Part shown: piece by piece, positions 24,701 to 36,559 of the stretch
Position numbering within the stretch: the first letter of the stretch is position 1
Layout of the letters: the number at the start of each line of letters is the position of its first letter
NCBI RefSeq assembly: GCF_036669915.1
Contig: NC_089320.1
Coordinates: forward strand, 22,489,948-22,553,947
Length of the DNA: 64,000 bases
DNA from: Pocillopora verrucosa
Lineage: Eukaryota; Cnidaria; Anthozoa; Scleractinia; Pocilloporidae
Direction: 5' to 3'
Program-made: the position numbers and the translations under genes
The notes under the pieces: generated by a model
Told to the model about the DNA's origin: nothing
The model's database searches: none
Seen by the model: only the letters and a program-made list of their open reading frames with translations

Positions 24701-27700
24701 GACATTGTGAGTACGTGGTGTATGAGATACATTGTATCCCTTTTTGACCAGGCTTTTGTGATAAAATAACAATCTTATTTCAATATCATTGATAATTTTC
24801 CCTATCTCAGGTCAGCACTGAGAGTTAGTGGAAACAGACCAAAGCTTTTCTTCTTCCTATCTGTTGTTTTTTGTTGCGAGTTATAACGATATTAATATAG
24901 TTGAGCAAAGACTGAAAAATCATGAGTAGAAAGTTATTATAAGCTTAACACTTCCAGGTACCCTGCACGGCTTAATTTTTCAAAGATCGTACCTCTCAAC
25001 TGATAAACATACGATTTATTTAAGCGCGTTTTGGTTTTTGTTTGCAGGACGAGAGAAATGAGCTCATGCGACTTAGCGTTTGGGTGAGGCAGGTAAGGTT
25101 TAAGGTCTTCGAGTCTCTGGGCCATGAGCTTAACCTTTTTTAAGCATCAAGCAAATGTAGGACTTCTGTCCTTCTCTGGTGCGAGTTAGTTCATCTCAGC
25201 TACTCCTTCCCCCCCCCCCAATAATTTATCATGTTTCACAAACTTTTTTACTGGTACCCAGTCCATACTCCAGGGTGGGGAGAGGGGTGGGGAGAGTGTA
25301 CGAGTGTAAGCACGTGAACTGTGTACAGTTTTACATGCTGAATATACTGAATCAGTTTTCGCTATTTTCTTTAGAAATGGGTGAATCCTTTCCTCCGATG
25401 GAATGCAACACACTACGGAGGAATTACGACTATTAATGTTAACCCAACAGAAGTTTGGAAACCCGACTTAGTCCTTTACAATAAGTAAGTAGTTTTGTTT
25501 CAAACAGGCATAAAAATTGGATGATTGTAAAGGGTTTGAAGAGATGGACGTAAGTCTGTGTTTGATTATTAGAATGATAAATACTTCAGCTGTCAAATTA
25601 CATTAACGCAATCAAAAATTTTATGTGACTATTTTCTGAGTGTACTCACAACTTTATTTCCTTTTTCCCCAACAGTGTCGATGACAGCACAGACGGGTCC
25701 CTGGCGAGATTTAAATCACAGATTAAGGTTTCTAGTGATGGTACCAATCTTTGGTTGTCTCCAGCAATCCTTATAAGCTCCTGCAAGATCTACGTTAAGT
25801 ACTTCCCTTTCGACGAACAGCACTGTAAGTTGAAGTTCGGATCATGGACTTACGATGGCTTTCAACTAGATTTAAGGCCTGAAGCAGATGAAGGTGTTTC
25901 TGATAAGTTTGTAAGCAATGGAGAGTGGGATCTGGTTGCTGTTCCCTGCAAAAGAAATATCGTAAAATACGTTTGTTGTCCAGAACCATACCCAGACGTC
26001 ACTTACGAAGTGCAGATTCGGAGAAGAACTTTGTTCTTTTTTTTCAACATGATCATCCCTTGCCTTGTTATTGTAGGTAAGTGAGTATTGGTACTGGGGC
26101 GTAAGCTATGCATTCATTAAAGAGATCAAATGTTCAATACGCTCATAAAATAGGATATAGGTGTCGGAGACTTCGTCATTCTTGCGTGACACATGTCAGA
26201 TGATGAGTGTGAACATTATGTCAAGAGGTAGAAGCACCGCCTGTAGTGATTTTGGGACATTGATCGGTTTACATAACCAACGCAACCTTGAATGACCTTT
26301 TAAATCAGTACTTATCTACAACCAATTACAATGTAGAGAATATCGTATAAGAGAGTGATTTCTTACAAATTTTGCAGAGTAGCTTTCTACACACCCGTTG
26401 TCAGTAAACGAATACGAGAGTGGAATAAAACAGTTTGATTGAGTCTAGTTCATTAGAATTGTATCCCTAGTAAACGGGGCAAAGTTTACGAAATAGGTGT
26501 TGAATCTACACATAGCAAGATGCTCTCCGTCCTAACCACCACTGCAGCTTGATTATCATCTACAACAACACTGTGATGCGGACTGAATGTTATTTCTCTC
26601 CACAGGTCTCACAATCTTGTCCTTTTACCTTCCACCTGATTCTGGTGAACGCATCTCATTGGTCATCACTAATCTCCTTGCCATGACAGTGTTCATGTTG
26701 TTGGTGGCTGAAATCATTCCTCCGACATCAGATGCCGTATCTATCATATCCACCTTTTATTCCTGCTGTATTTTTGAGGTATGTTTCCATCACGACCGAA
26801 GTAACTTTTAGTACTTAGTAGGTAACAATCATTGGTGTAAGATGTGGAACGAGTGCCACCGTTAACGGACATTATGACACAACTTTACAGAGGGTCATAT
26901 TTGGTAGATTTCAGTGCGAAGGATTAAATTTGAAGTTTGTACATTTTCGTTAACCGACAACGCGAAAAATGTGCAAAAATAGATAATTAGATAATAAGTC
27001 TACGTTTCCGTTGGCTTAGATACTCTGAAAACTATATCTAAGTTGGGAGTTATTATGGCAAACTCTTTTAAAGCGGAAAATATGAAGCCATGTTACATTC
27101 AAGTTACCTTTCCTCGCTAAGTCGGTAAAAGTAGAATTATGGAAGAAATGTTGACATCAAATCACTTGACCGCTAATGATTCTAGTTATTGAAACGATGA
27201 TCAGTCTTAAATTTTTTCAGGTTGGAATTGCTCTTATTGGGACATGTGTGGTTCTCAAGTATCATTTTTCAAATCCCTCTATTCACAAGATGCCAAATTG
27301 GCTTCGCTTTGTGGTCCTCCACTGCTTGGGAAAGCTTTTTCACAAGAAACTTCGTGATGACAACTCGGAAAACCCATTAGAAACAGGAGCCCCATTCGAA
27401 AAACGTAAACTTGTGAGGTCAGACAATGGATACATCGAGGCGTTTTCACCTCGAAACGAAGCCCTGAATCAAAGATTTGGTTTGCTCGAGAAGAGACTCT
27501 CTGGATTAGCGAGTGGAAAGTGGGCCACCGAAGGAAGAACGTCTTCAGACGACAGAGAACATAGAAGATCCTATGTTGGGAACGACGTCACAGAAGAGAC
27601 GCGATATGATGACCAAACCTCTCTGACAAAAGCCATTACGCACAAGCAGGGAGCCATTGCAAATGCTTTAGAAAAACTGGTGGAGGCTCAAGAAGCGCAG

Positions 27701-27835
27701 GACGAAGAAGGGAAGCAACGCGAGGAGTGGATGATGGCTGCGTCAATCGTGGACACCACTTGCATGTGGATTTTTACGCTCACTTTGATAGCTTCGCTTA
27801 TTGCCTTGTTTTTTCAAATTCCAAAATATGATTAA
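21727..27835 (+). CDS. Gene C: nicotinic acetylcholine receptor alpha-type subunit, one intron lost
   Basis: Alpha-like Cys-loop channel subunit. Exons: 21727-21796 (signal peptide, phase 1), 24384-24706, 25048-25092, 25375-25484, 25676-26076, 26606-26778, 27221-27835; about 578 residues. Oddities: the exon at 25676-26076 is 401 nt, exactly 145 + 256, so the intron that interrupts the Cys-loop in A, B, D, E and F is missing. The first ligand-domain exon is roughly twice the usual size and adds about 55 Ser/Thr-rich, charged residues before the conserved N-terminal helix. Its 5' acceptor is uncertain: 24384 and 24339 both keep phase. Pairing with the 21727 signal exon is inferred from phase and position. 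Key residues are intact: loop D Trp, KPDLVLYN, Cys-loop C219/C233, Trp240, vicinal C283-C284, TM2 [14 protein letters not shown] with Ser at 2', and TM4 near the C-terminus. Confidence 0.88.
23474..23509 (+). repeat. 36-bp direct repeat, copy 1
   Basis: A perfect copy, starting catatttttctatatatgg and ending aagaacact, recurs at 24272-24307. Both lie in intron 1 of gene C, just upstream of the enlarged second exon. Confidence 0.9.
24272..24307 (+). repeat. 36-bp direct repeat, copy 2
   Basis: Identical to 23474-23509 with unrelated flanks. It lies less than 80 nt before the candidate acceptors of gene C exon 2. Confidence 0.9.
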
Positions 27836-30347
27836 CGCACGAAATTGATATTCTTGACTGCTTTGCATGGACGCGTGAGACTGTTTCACGCGCGCTGATC
27901 GAAGTTGACAAAATTTGACCTCTTTTAGTTATCGGCTCGGCCATAGGCTATACAGGGTTGTCGAGAAAGGAAAGTTCACAAGCTTTGAAAATTAAAGATA
28001 ATTTGTCCTTAACAACTCTTTGCTGAACCTTCGCATTCTTTAGATTAGTAATTCTACATTCTAACTACCAAGCGTTACTATGCAAGCTTGATATTAGAAT
28101 TTGGTGTTACGTCAAAATGACATACTGATAAAAGGCGGGGTTAAGACTGACTCAATCATGCTTTTAAAACCGACGAAAATTCTCCCTATGCGTTTTTCTG
28201 AAACAACAATGTCGATCAAGTTCCATAGAGTAGCCCTTTGAAAAAAAATTGAATTTTGTATCCATCATTGAAATTTGTTCCAGTATAGATATTTGACGCT
28301 GTAAATAATAGCTTGCACTATAATTGGGTCTTTATTTCCTGCTTTATATGTCCATTTCGGATTTCGTTGTAATATTTGACGTTTCATCTCGATCTTAATA
28401 CTTTGTTCGTTGGTTGAATCGGAGGGATCAAAAATTAAATTAAACCTTTCATTCCCCTCTTGGGCTTTTCAAAATATATTTTTCTGTATAAGTATTGATT
28501 TTCTTTAAGATCATTATTGAGTTAAAATCACATTTTAAGAACATTGACATTATTTAGGCAACGTTCAAACCCACTGCACATCTAAAACGTTTTTGGACGA
28601 AAACCAACCTGTTTGTTTGCTTTTTGTTTTTTCCGTTCCTTTTTTTTTTTTTTTTTCGCTTTTTTCGTAATATTACTTTTTTTTTTTATATTTTTACTCC
28701 TTTTTTTTCGGATTTCTCTTTCACGGCGATTTTTTTATTAGTGCCCGGTGATCGTTAGCATTGACTTCTGAACTCTGAGGGAGTTAATTTTGACCAAAAC
28801 ATACATGGTTGGATATCAGAGAATTTGCGTCCACCCCGTTAAACTGTTGTTAATGTAAACGTAGATCCATCATTACACATTATGGCCTCGAGGGTGCTAG
28901 TTGAAGTCGTTTTTTCGTTCAATTTTTGAGTAAAACACATTTTTAAGCAAGATTAGTCACGATATTCTTATTCTAAAGTTAGAAAACTTATCTTGGGTAC
29001 GATCTTCATTTTACAACAAATTATAAAGAAGGAAACTATAGGTAACGTTCTCAAGTAAATGGTTCTATTGTAATTTTCCAGTTGGCTGATAGATGTAACT
29101 TGAATAAAACAAAAATTGAGTATGCGGGCTCGATGGATTGGTTCCCACCCAAAACGAGCGAAATAAGATTTTACTGACCACCTGGCTTTTGTATGACTTC
29201 GCACCTCTCTCCCAAGATACCACCTACAACCTCTTAAAATGTGGTTCTTGGCGCTAGATCCTAGAAGGTTGCAAAACATTTTCGGCGATATCAGCAGTCT
29301 CCTTTAGTCTTTAAGGTTGAGAAATTGCATTTGGAATTCCAAACATCAGCTTCGTGACTCCATTTCCGACGCACTAAGACGTAATTTTGTATAAACAGAA
29401 AGCGTTCATTGTTCGCTTTTTCCTCTTCCGCTTTGCGGTTTGTGGGTCAGATCGTTACAAAAAAATGTGAGCAAAAGTAATCTCTATAAGCAAAGGGATA
29501 AATTTGATGTCAAGTCACTGATAATATAGCTTTCGTATTACATACCCATGGTCTTGATATGGAAAAGGAACTTCAAAACAGGATGAATTGTTTACTAATT
29601 TCTGAAGCACTTTCTCATCCCTAAGACTCGATTTGATTAACTTAGAAAGTAGATATCCAAATGATCAAAAACCCTCACTTCTGAAAGGTCTAAGTTCGTT
29701 GTTAACTTAATCCAAAGGTGATAACAAAATGAAACCATATATATATATATCTACAAATATATATATATACATATATATATATATGCATGCCACCACGAGC
29801 AAGCCTAATTTTCTGCGTGTTTTTCCTTCCCAGTAGAAAGTATCGTGATTTGGTGACGGTTGAATCTGGTCACAAATGTCTCTGTTGAAAAGATATCGTC
29901 ACCTTGCTTTGCTGCCTTAACGCCGTGTAAATTTAAAACGCTTCTCTGATCGGAGACTAATGTGGGCAAGCTAAGCAGAACACTCGCAGCCTTCATGGCG
30001 CCGTATATTCACTTTATTTGTTTATACATCTGTTAGCTCGCGCTGTGCTGATCTCTGATTCCCTGATAAGAAAGCAAGTTAGTAGAATTCCTTTGCTTGC
30101 TAATTATACGGTTCAGAGAATTAGAATTTAGAATTTTCAAAGTATGGTGTAGAAAAACGTTTATACTTTTTACTTTTGATTTTATTTAAATGTGATAAAT
30201 AGGAAAAAGGCGGTCTAGTTATTTATACTTTTAAATCTTGATGATTTATTTCATTTGTGTGTTTTCAACATCTCAAGAAGCGGTATTATGTGAATGTCAT
30301 TAGGGAAATTTTCATTTATCCATATTCTAATTGTTCTTTTGTTTCAG
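27836..30347. other. Intergenic region downstream of gene C
   Basis: Holds the 3' UTR of gene C, long T tracts near 28620-28700, and an AT microsatellite. A 63-codon minus-strand frame at 29996-29805 begins in a good start context with a weakly hydrophobic N-terminus, but I cannot support it as a gene. Confidence 0.5.
29736..29784. repeat. Interrupted (AT)n microsatellite
   Basis: Three AT runs broken by short ctacaa and ac interruptions. It is simple-sequence DNA. Confidence 0.95.
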
Positions 30348-30718
30348 CTGTAAGCAAAGCAAATAAATCCGAAACCGCCATGGCACCTCAAGCTCGTGAC
30401 AGTACTCAACAAACATTACGGTAAAGTGTTGAGACTTGTTTTAATTAGAAACAAATTTTGCTAGTGTTCGAAATGTTTACTTACGTGAAAACAAATGGTG
30501 ATAGAGTAGTGTTTTAAGTTTTGTTTTGTTTTGTTTCGTTTTGTTTTGGTTTTTTTTTTTAATTGAATCTGAGCGTTTGCGTATATTCTAGACAGCCTAG
30601 TTTGAAGCAACTTCCTCGATCACGTGAGATTTGTTATGGGTTTATCTGCTGTCCCGGTCAGAACAAAACGAACAAGTTACAATTATGGAAAACTTCTATC
30701 AAACAAAGCCGAGGGTAA
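30348..30718 (+). CDS. Candidate small cysteine-containing secreted peptide gene (5' exon missing)
   Basis: Two exons are proposed: 30348-30420, after a strong polypyrimidine acceptor (ttgttcttttgtttcag) with donor gtaaag, and 30592-30718, after acceptor tattctag and ending at TAA. The phases are 1 in and 2 between exons, so the reading frame continues across the intron for about 66 residues. The product is polar and Ser/Thr/Lys/Gln-rich, followed by RSREICYGFICCPGQNKT with a C-x3-CC cluster. A phase-1 acceptor is what one expects after a signal-peptide exon, but no such exon was found between gene C and 30348. I do not recognise the family. It could instead be a chance pair of open stretches; gene prediction rests only on splice signals and phase. 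Confidence 0.35.
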
Positions 30719-33485
30719 TCTAAGACTTGATCTATCTGGATGGGTCTGAGACCTTATGTGAAAAGAAAAGTGAGGAACATGAAGTGCACGTGTTCTATTA
30801 GCAGATGAACACGACATTTCCCGTGACAAGTGATAGTCAAATAAATATTCTCACAGCAGGTTAGGAATTTCTTTGAAGTGTAATCCACCTTTAACCTTAT
30901 TATACCTCTTATGGATTTTGTTAATAAGACCTGGATTTTGGTGCGTTTTAGCAGCCAAATTGTTCAAAGGTAACTGTGTTGGCCAGTGGAAAATTAAGAA
31001 GATCACGAGATCCAAAACGCTACTTAAGCGAACTGTGATTTAAAACGTCAAGACAACCAACGTAAACCTGGTTCGGTAGGTACCTGTTTTAAGTGTGTGT
31101 AAATGTTTTTGTGTCGGCCGATTGCGATGTATTTCATGCGCAGTTTTTGGAATTAATTTACGGCGAAGTTTCATCTGAAAACGGCGCAGATATAATAGCG
31201 GTAAAAACATGGCGGCATATATGAAGCGCTAGGAAGTAGCTTGGCGTGAAGAGGTCTATTTAAGTTATGGAGCGAAGTGGAGATAACTTGGAACGTAGTG
31301 TTTATGTTATGAATTATTTGACTCCTTAAAATAAAAATTCATATTATGGTGGCAGACTTCAGAAGGTATTAGAGACTGAAACATCTTTCTCGGACTCTTC
31401 TCACTTTTCTTCATCCTAGGAGAACATGCAGAGTACAATAACATAGTTCACTTTATTTCTTAAGTCAATATAATTATTTTAAGAGAGGTGCATTTCAAAA
31501 TTACCGTGTTCATCAGTGAACAAATCCAGTACAATTATAGGGCCTAAGAGCTAACAGTTATATTACGCAAATTTTGCCTATGACTTGAATTGCATCAGCG
31601 TTTTTTCCTTCTGGTGACCTTTTTTACCCATGGTAATTAGTAGAGGCTGAGAAAGAAAATGGAATGTTCAGAAAACAGTAGAATGTTAAATTTGTTCCCT
31701 TGGCGATAATTTGATGAGCCCGAACATATCTATAAATGTTTTTTATTATAATCGTCCATCTGTAAGCTCATCCATCCTCCATTTTAACTCTCAAATCAAA
31801 CGAAAATCGCTCCATATTTCATCGCCAAACTTAGGGAAATAGTCATTTCTTTAAATTAGAAAATTATGCAAACAGTATCTGGAGAATTTCGAAATTCCGA
31901 TCTTATAGATAAAATGCGTTGAAATCGCAAGGGTCTTAATTGATTACTATCCCTTCTTTTTTAAAGATACGGCAAAAGTAGGGTTTCTTTGGCAATGAAT
32001 TATTATCTATGAAGGTGGAGTTAGCAATCGGCAGCAAACGCGACACAACACTTGTGTTGTACAGAACATAATCCTCTTTTAATTAAGAGCGGAAACTTTT
32101 AATGATGGTCTGTCATTTTACACGGATTAACTAAAAGTCGGATGAAATGAAGTACTGACCTTGATAATCGAGAGGTTATGCACGAAAGTACAGCTTTAAA
32201 TTTTCACACTGGTCTTTTTTAACTAATTACATTGAAGAGTAGTGTTTTAAGATTGGAAATAACAAGAAAAAGAGGGTTTGTAGGAGTTATTTATTGCTTT
32301 TTGCTGTTTAAGTCACTCTAAGCTTCTCTTTAAAAATCAATATTGAAATAACTTCACGGCAAACTTAAACGATAATTAACAATCCGAAATATAAAAAAGT
32401 TTTCAAGGACTCTTTGGGCAAAGGAAAGAGGTAGGAAGCAGCTGATGGGCTCTTAAGAAAGATCTGAAAAATGTTGTCCCTAGGTTCCTTGAACTAAAGA
32501 GTTGAAGTCATTCATACATCTATTCTCATGATGTCATTGTCGCTGTACAGCCATTAATGACTCTTTCACAGTCTGGTATTACTGCCCCAAGAAATTTTTG
32601 TAATTGACATTCAATTTCAAGCAGTTCAAATTATTCAACTTCCTCCCAGAGCCGCTCTACAGAAGAACCTCTTTATTTCCCTGATCACACGTTATCTTTT
32701 TTAATATTGTTCGGAATGGACGATACTATTATAAAAAAGCCCAACTTAGTTATCGCTCGATTCAGCACCTCATTATATTCATCGGCCAAAGGGGAGTTTG
32801 CCAATCTGATGACATGTGCTGCAATGGAAACGTCTAACTGAAGCCAAAAATAGGTTTAACCCGCAAACTCCCATGAGTGACCAAGACAGAATTTCTCCTT
32901 ACGGCATCAATACAACATCAATCAGATAAGTGATGCGACTAAAGTAAAATTAACAATTGGTTCATACGTCAGCGTGCGTTCATCGAGATATGAAGCAGGT
33001 GGGAAGTTTGGAGAGCACGAAAGATGCGTAAGAGTTGCTCGAGGCGTAGCCGAGAGCAACTCTAGCTTCTTGAGTGCTCTCCAAACTTCCTAAGTGCTTC
33101 ATATCTCGATGAACGCACAGCTGACGTATGAACCAATGGTTTTATAACATTTTCAACCCGATGGAAAATTTTTTCTCGAGGGATTTGTTTGCAGACGTCA
33201 TGAGCGTGCACAATAGGAATATGAAGCACGCTCGCGCAATTGAATTTGATTAGACAAATTTACTAGCTATGTTATAATATCAATTTGGGGATAAATATTT
33301 AATCCAATACTAAACTCTCTGAACTAGCATTATAAGAATTGCATGGTTGACAGTAAGTAGAATTAAAAATTTGATCTGAGAGTTAAAGGGATAAGGAGCA
33401 ACAAAAGCTCGTGATTATTTGTTTTCTTTTCTTTTCTCAGATCGAGCTGCGAGGTTGTAGTGAGCCCAGTGACACTTCCTCAGAG
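30719..33485. other. Intergenic region upstream of gene D
   Basis: AT-rich DNA with no recognised gene. It includes a GTTTT-type simple stretch just before it (about 30510-30560) and one clear fold-back element at 32956-33137. The promoter of gene D should be in its last part. Confidence 0.5.
32956..33137. repeat. Fold-back (MITE-like) element
   Basis: The left arm attggttcatacgtcagcg and its complement ctgacgtatgaaccaat close a hairpin of about 180 nt. Inner paired blocks are ttcatcgagatatgaagc, gtttggagagcac and gagttgctcg. It has no coding capacity. Confidence 0.85.
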
Positions 33486-36400
33486 ATGTACTACATGCGA
33501 CCGACCATCTTTGTTTTGGTAGTGTGTTATTGTGTTAAGTCAGGCATTGGTGAAAACTTTCAAGGTAGAGAATATGTTTCACTCAATTACGACCTCAAGA
33601 GACAATCACTCATTATAGAAATGCGACGTATCATCATAAATTGTGTAATATGACTGGGCAACGCGGGTACCCTGCAAGCCACAAAAAGAGGCAAATTGCC
33701 GGGTACAGCTGCCTTAGTTTAACTTAAGTATTTTTTTCAGTTCACGTCAAAAAAAATCAAATCCTTGTTGAAGGCTCGTAACGACACATTTCTTAAGTAA
33801 AATCTTAAGGAAAGGCGACAAAGACAAGTCCTCGGGTCAAAAGGAACAAGTGCACATGATCAAGACAGAGTTAATGAGTAACTACTATATGTCTGCTCTC
33901 TAAGTCAGTAATGTGAATTCCTGACGGATTCTACTATTTATTAAAGGACAAGAGGTCAACATTTATGTTTATGGCAAAAACAATATTTCCTTTCAACGAT
34001 ACAAATATAAAAAATTCTCTCCGCAGATGGAGATTACGACGAAAGACTGGTAGAACTCCTTTTGAGTCACAGCAAATCTCGTCGTCCTGTCCTTTCGATC
34101 AAGGACAATGTTACAGTGCAGTTTGGAATAACTTTGAATCAAATCATAGATGTGGTATGTATCATGATAATCTTATCCTGTCGAGAAATCGTACGGTTTC
34201 AGGAACTCTCTGGCTGAAGTAAACGACAATGACACTAAGATGTGTCGCGGAAACAGGAGTAGTAGTGAATGCTTCCTAAGCGCATGAAAACTCTCTGGAC
34301 CTTTCATTCCCACTGTCCTTCGTGTTTACCAGTGGGCCGGCTTTGCATAATCAGAGTTATTTAAGCTAGACAGTACATTCATATTGGTTAGGAAGACAGC
34401 TCTCTGGGTTGTTTGTTTTACTTTCTTTACAGGTTGAAAGAAATCAAATTCTAAAACTGAGTCTTTTCATCAGGCAGGTAATGGCACACATCTACATGTC
34501 ATTTAATAACGGTTTAATTTAACTTTGAAAATATACGTTTTTCCCCTAAAATCTTCAGCGCGGGTCATATTACGGATACTTCAATAAATGCTTTTGCAAA
34601 TAACACGTTCTTTTTGCCATGCATTCCTTGCCTTTCCCTATACCATGGTGATTTCGATCTCTAGTATCTCAATCGGCGCGTAGCTGTCAACATTAATTGG
34701 GGTAGAAAAGGGAGTGGCCTAATCATATTTAAAATGAAAGATCAATCCGAATGGAATTAGAATGAACAACTAAAACCTGTGCACTGACATGATATGGAAA
34801 CGAAACCCTTGTTGATACATTGAGAGAACATAAACAAAAACTTATTGAAAACCAAGCCACTGGAATACTGAATCGATTTAGTCAGACCCCATTCAAGCGG
34901 CCATTTCTTTATTTGGACAGAAACAGCAACTACAAAAATCCCTGTGAGGAAGTTAGGGGTAGAGGGTAAATTTAACCACGGAGGTTATTGAATAGTTTTA
35001 AGATCATAGCTTTAAGACTTTTTCACGTAGGTTTTAGCACAATTGTATCTATATCATTGGCATAAAGAGTGATCTAGTATTTGGTACAGTGAGGTAGATT
35101 GGCAATGTATCAAATTTACTTTAACAGCGAAAAACTAGGCGGGAAAGTAGCTGTTGTCGTTTTCTATGTCCTTAAATTTTTGTAACAGCACCATAATGGT
35201 TATATATTTAACGGTTGTGATTTATCACCTTCACCACTGTAATCATTATACATAGGATGATGTGCAATTCCGTAGTATGATACGGCAGCAACAAAGCCAT
35301 GTCCTCCTGAAAAATGATGATTGAATATAAAAGACGCGCGTGTGCAATAAAAGTTAATCTCAATAGAATAAAAATGAAAAGGACTGGTTAACTTTAAGTT
35401 CAGTCGACGGATGGGGATGTAATCCACTCTCAGACCTCTTGATTTTGTGGTGAGATGCTCTACCACTGAACTAAAAAGAACTGATCAGCCGAGGCATGTT
35501 TCGTATGTGATAAGCTTAAGCGTCCTCTCTACCACTGGGATCAGCACTTATCCTCTCGCAGCCACAGCGCACATATATATTTGACAAGGAGCCTGACTTA
35601 CCAGGTGGACTGTCCATTTTAGCCTTGTCGCCCTCAGAGTTGAGTGGCTTAAGCTCGTTCTTTGGAAACAAATTGATTCGTTTTAAAAATCAAAATTGAG
35701 AGGAAGCTGAATGATGATGAACAGTAAATCAAAGTGAACGATAGCTTGTTATTGAGATGTGACAATTAAGGAACAATGGCTACTGTACATATTTACCATC
35801 TTTTCTTGTTCGTTGTCCTTTGTATACGCGAGAGGAAACGAAATCGCCAGACCCAAAGTTATCAGCAAAATAAAGCAGTTCATGTTTCGTCGGTGATCAC
35901 TTTTTAAAAGAAATAACCAATATCATGTAATGAATCTCATCGAGGCGACATTAATTGCTCTGTAACGTGACAAAGAATTCAGAGGACTAAACATCAGTGA
36001 TTCTGTCGACAATAAAATCTATACCTTGTTCTTGAGATTCGCTTTGATTGAAGAAATCCGGGGTTAAATGATTCTAACTGCAATCGGCTGATCATCTTAT
36101 ATCTGTTTTTCCTTTCCCAATATGTTATATGTTTATTTTGTACAATTGTATCTCTAGGCGTTCTATAGGATAAGATACTTTATTTAACGTCAAATACACA
36201 GATGGTTGTTTCCCAGCCCCTCACGCCAGAGACTTATAATGGAGCTAAAGCTAAAAACAAACGGAAACAAAGAAAAAAACAGTATAATTAAGATCATATT
36301 AAGGCCGGATTCCTAACAAAAGTTAAAATTGATCCTCTTTATCGTAAATTTTTTTTTTAACTAAATGACCCAAAAGTTATTACATGACCTCACGGTACAT

Positions 36401-36523
36401 GTAGCAGTTTGATTGAAGTGAAATGTGTTCTTCCTAAATCTGTGTACATGGATATCTTCTCCTCTTCATTTTCTCATATCACTATAATCAGTTCATTTTG
36501 TATAGGTAATCACATGATTTCGA

Positions 36524-36559
<36 letters not shown>

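Noticed and set aside
29805..29996. 63-codon minus-strand frame with a good start context
   Set aside because: The hydrophobic N-terminus is short and interrupted by Pro, and there is no supporting exon or homology. It is kept only as a remote possibility.
35400..35480. Possible functional tRNA gene
   Set aside because: The D-arm is good but the T-arm and acceptor stem are eroded, so it is a SINE-type remnant.
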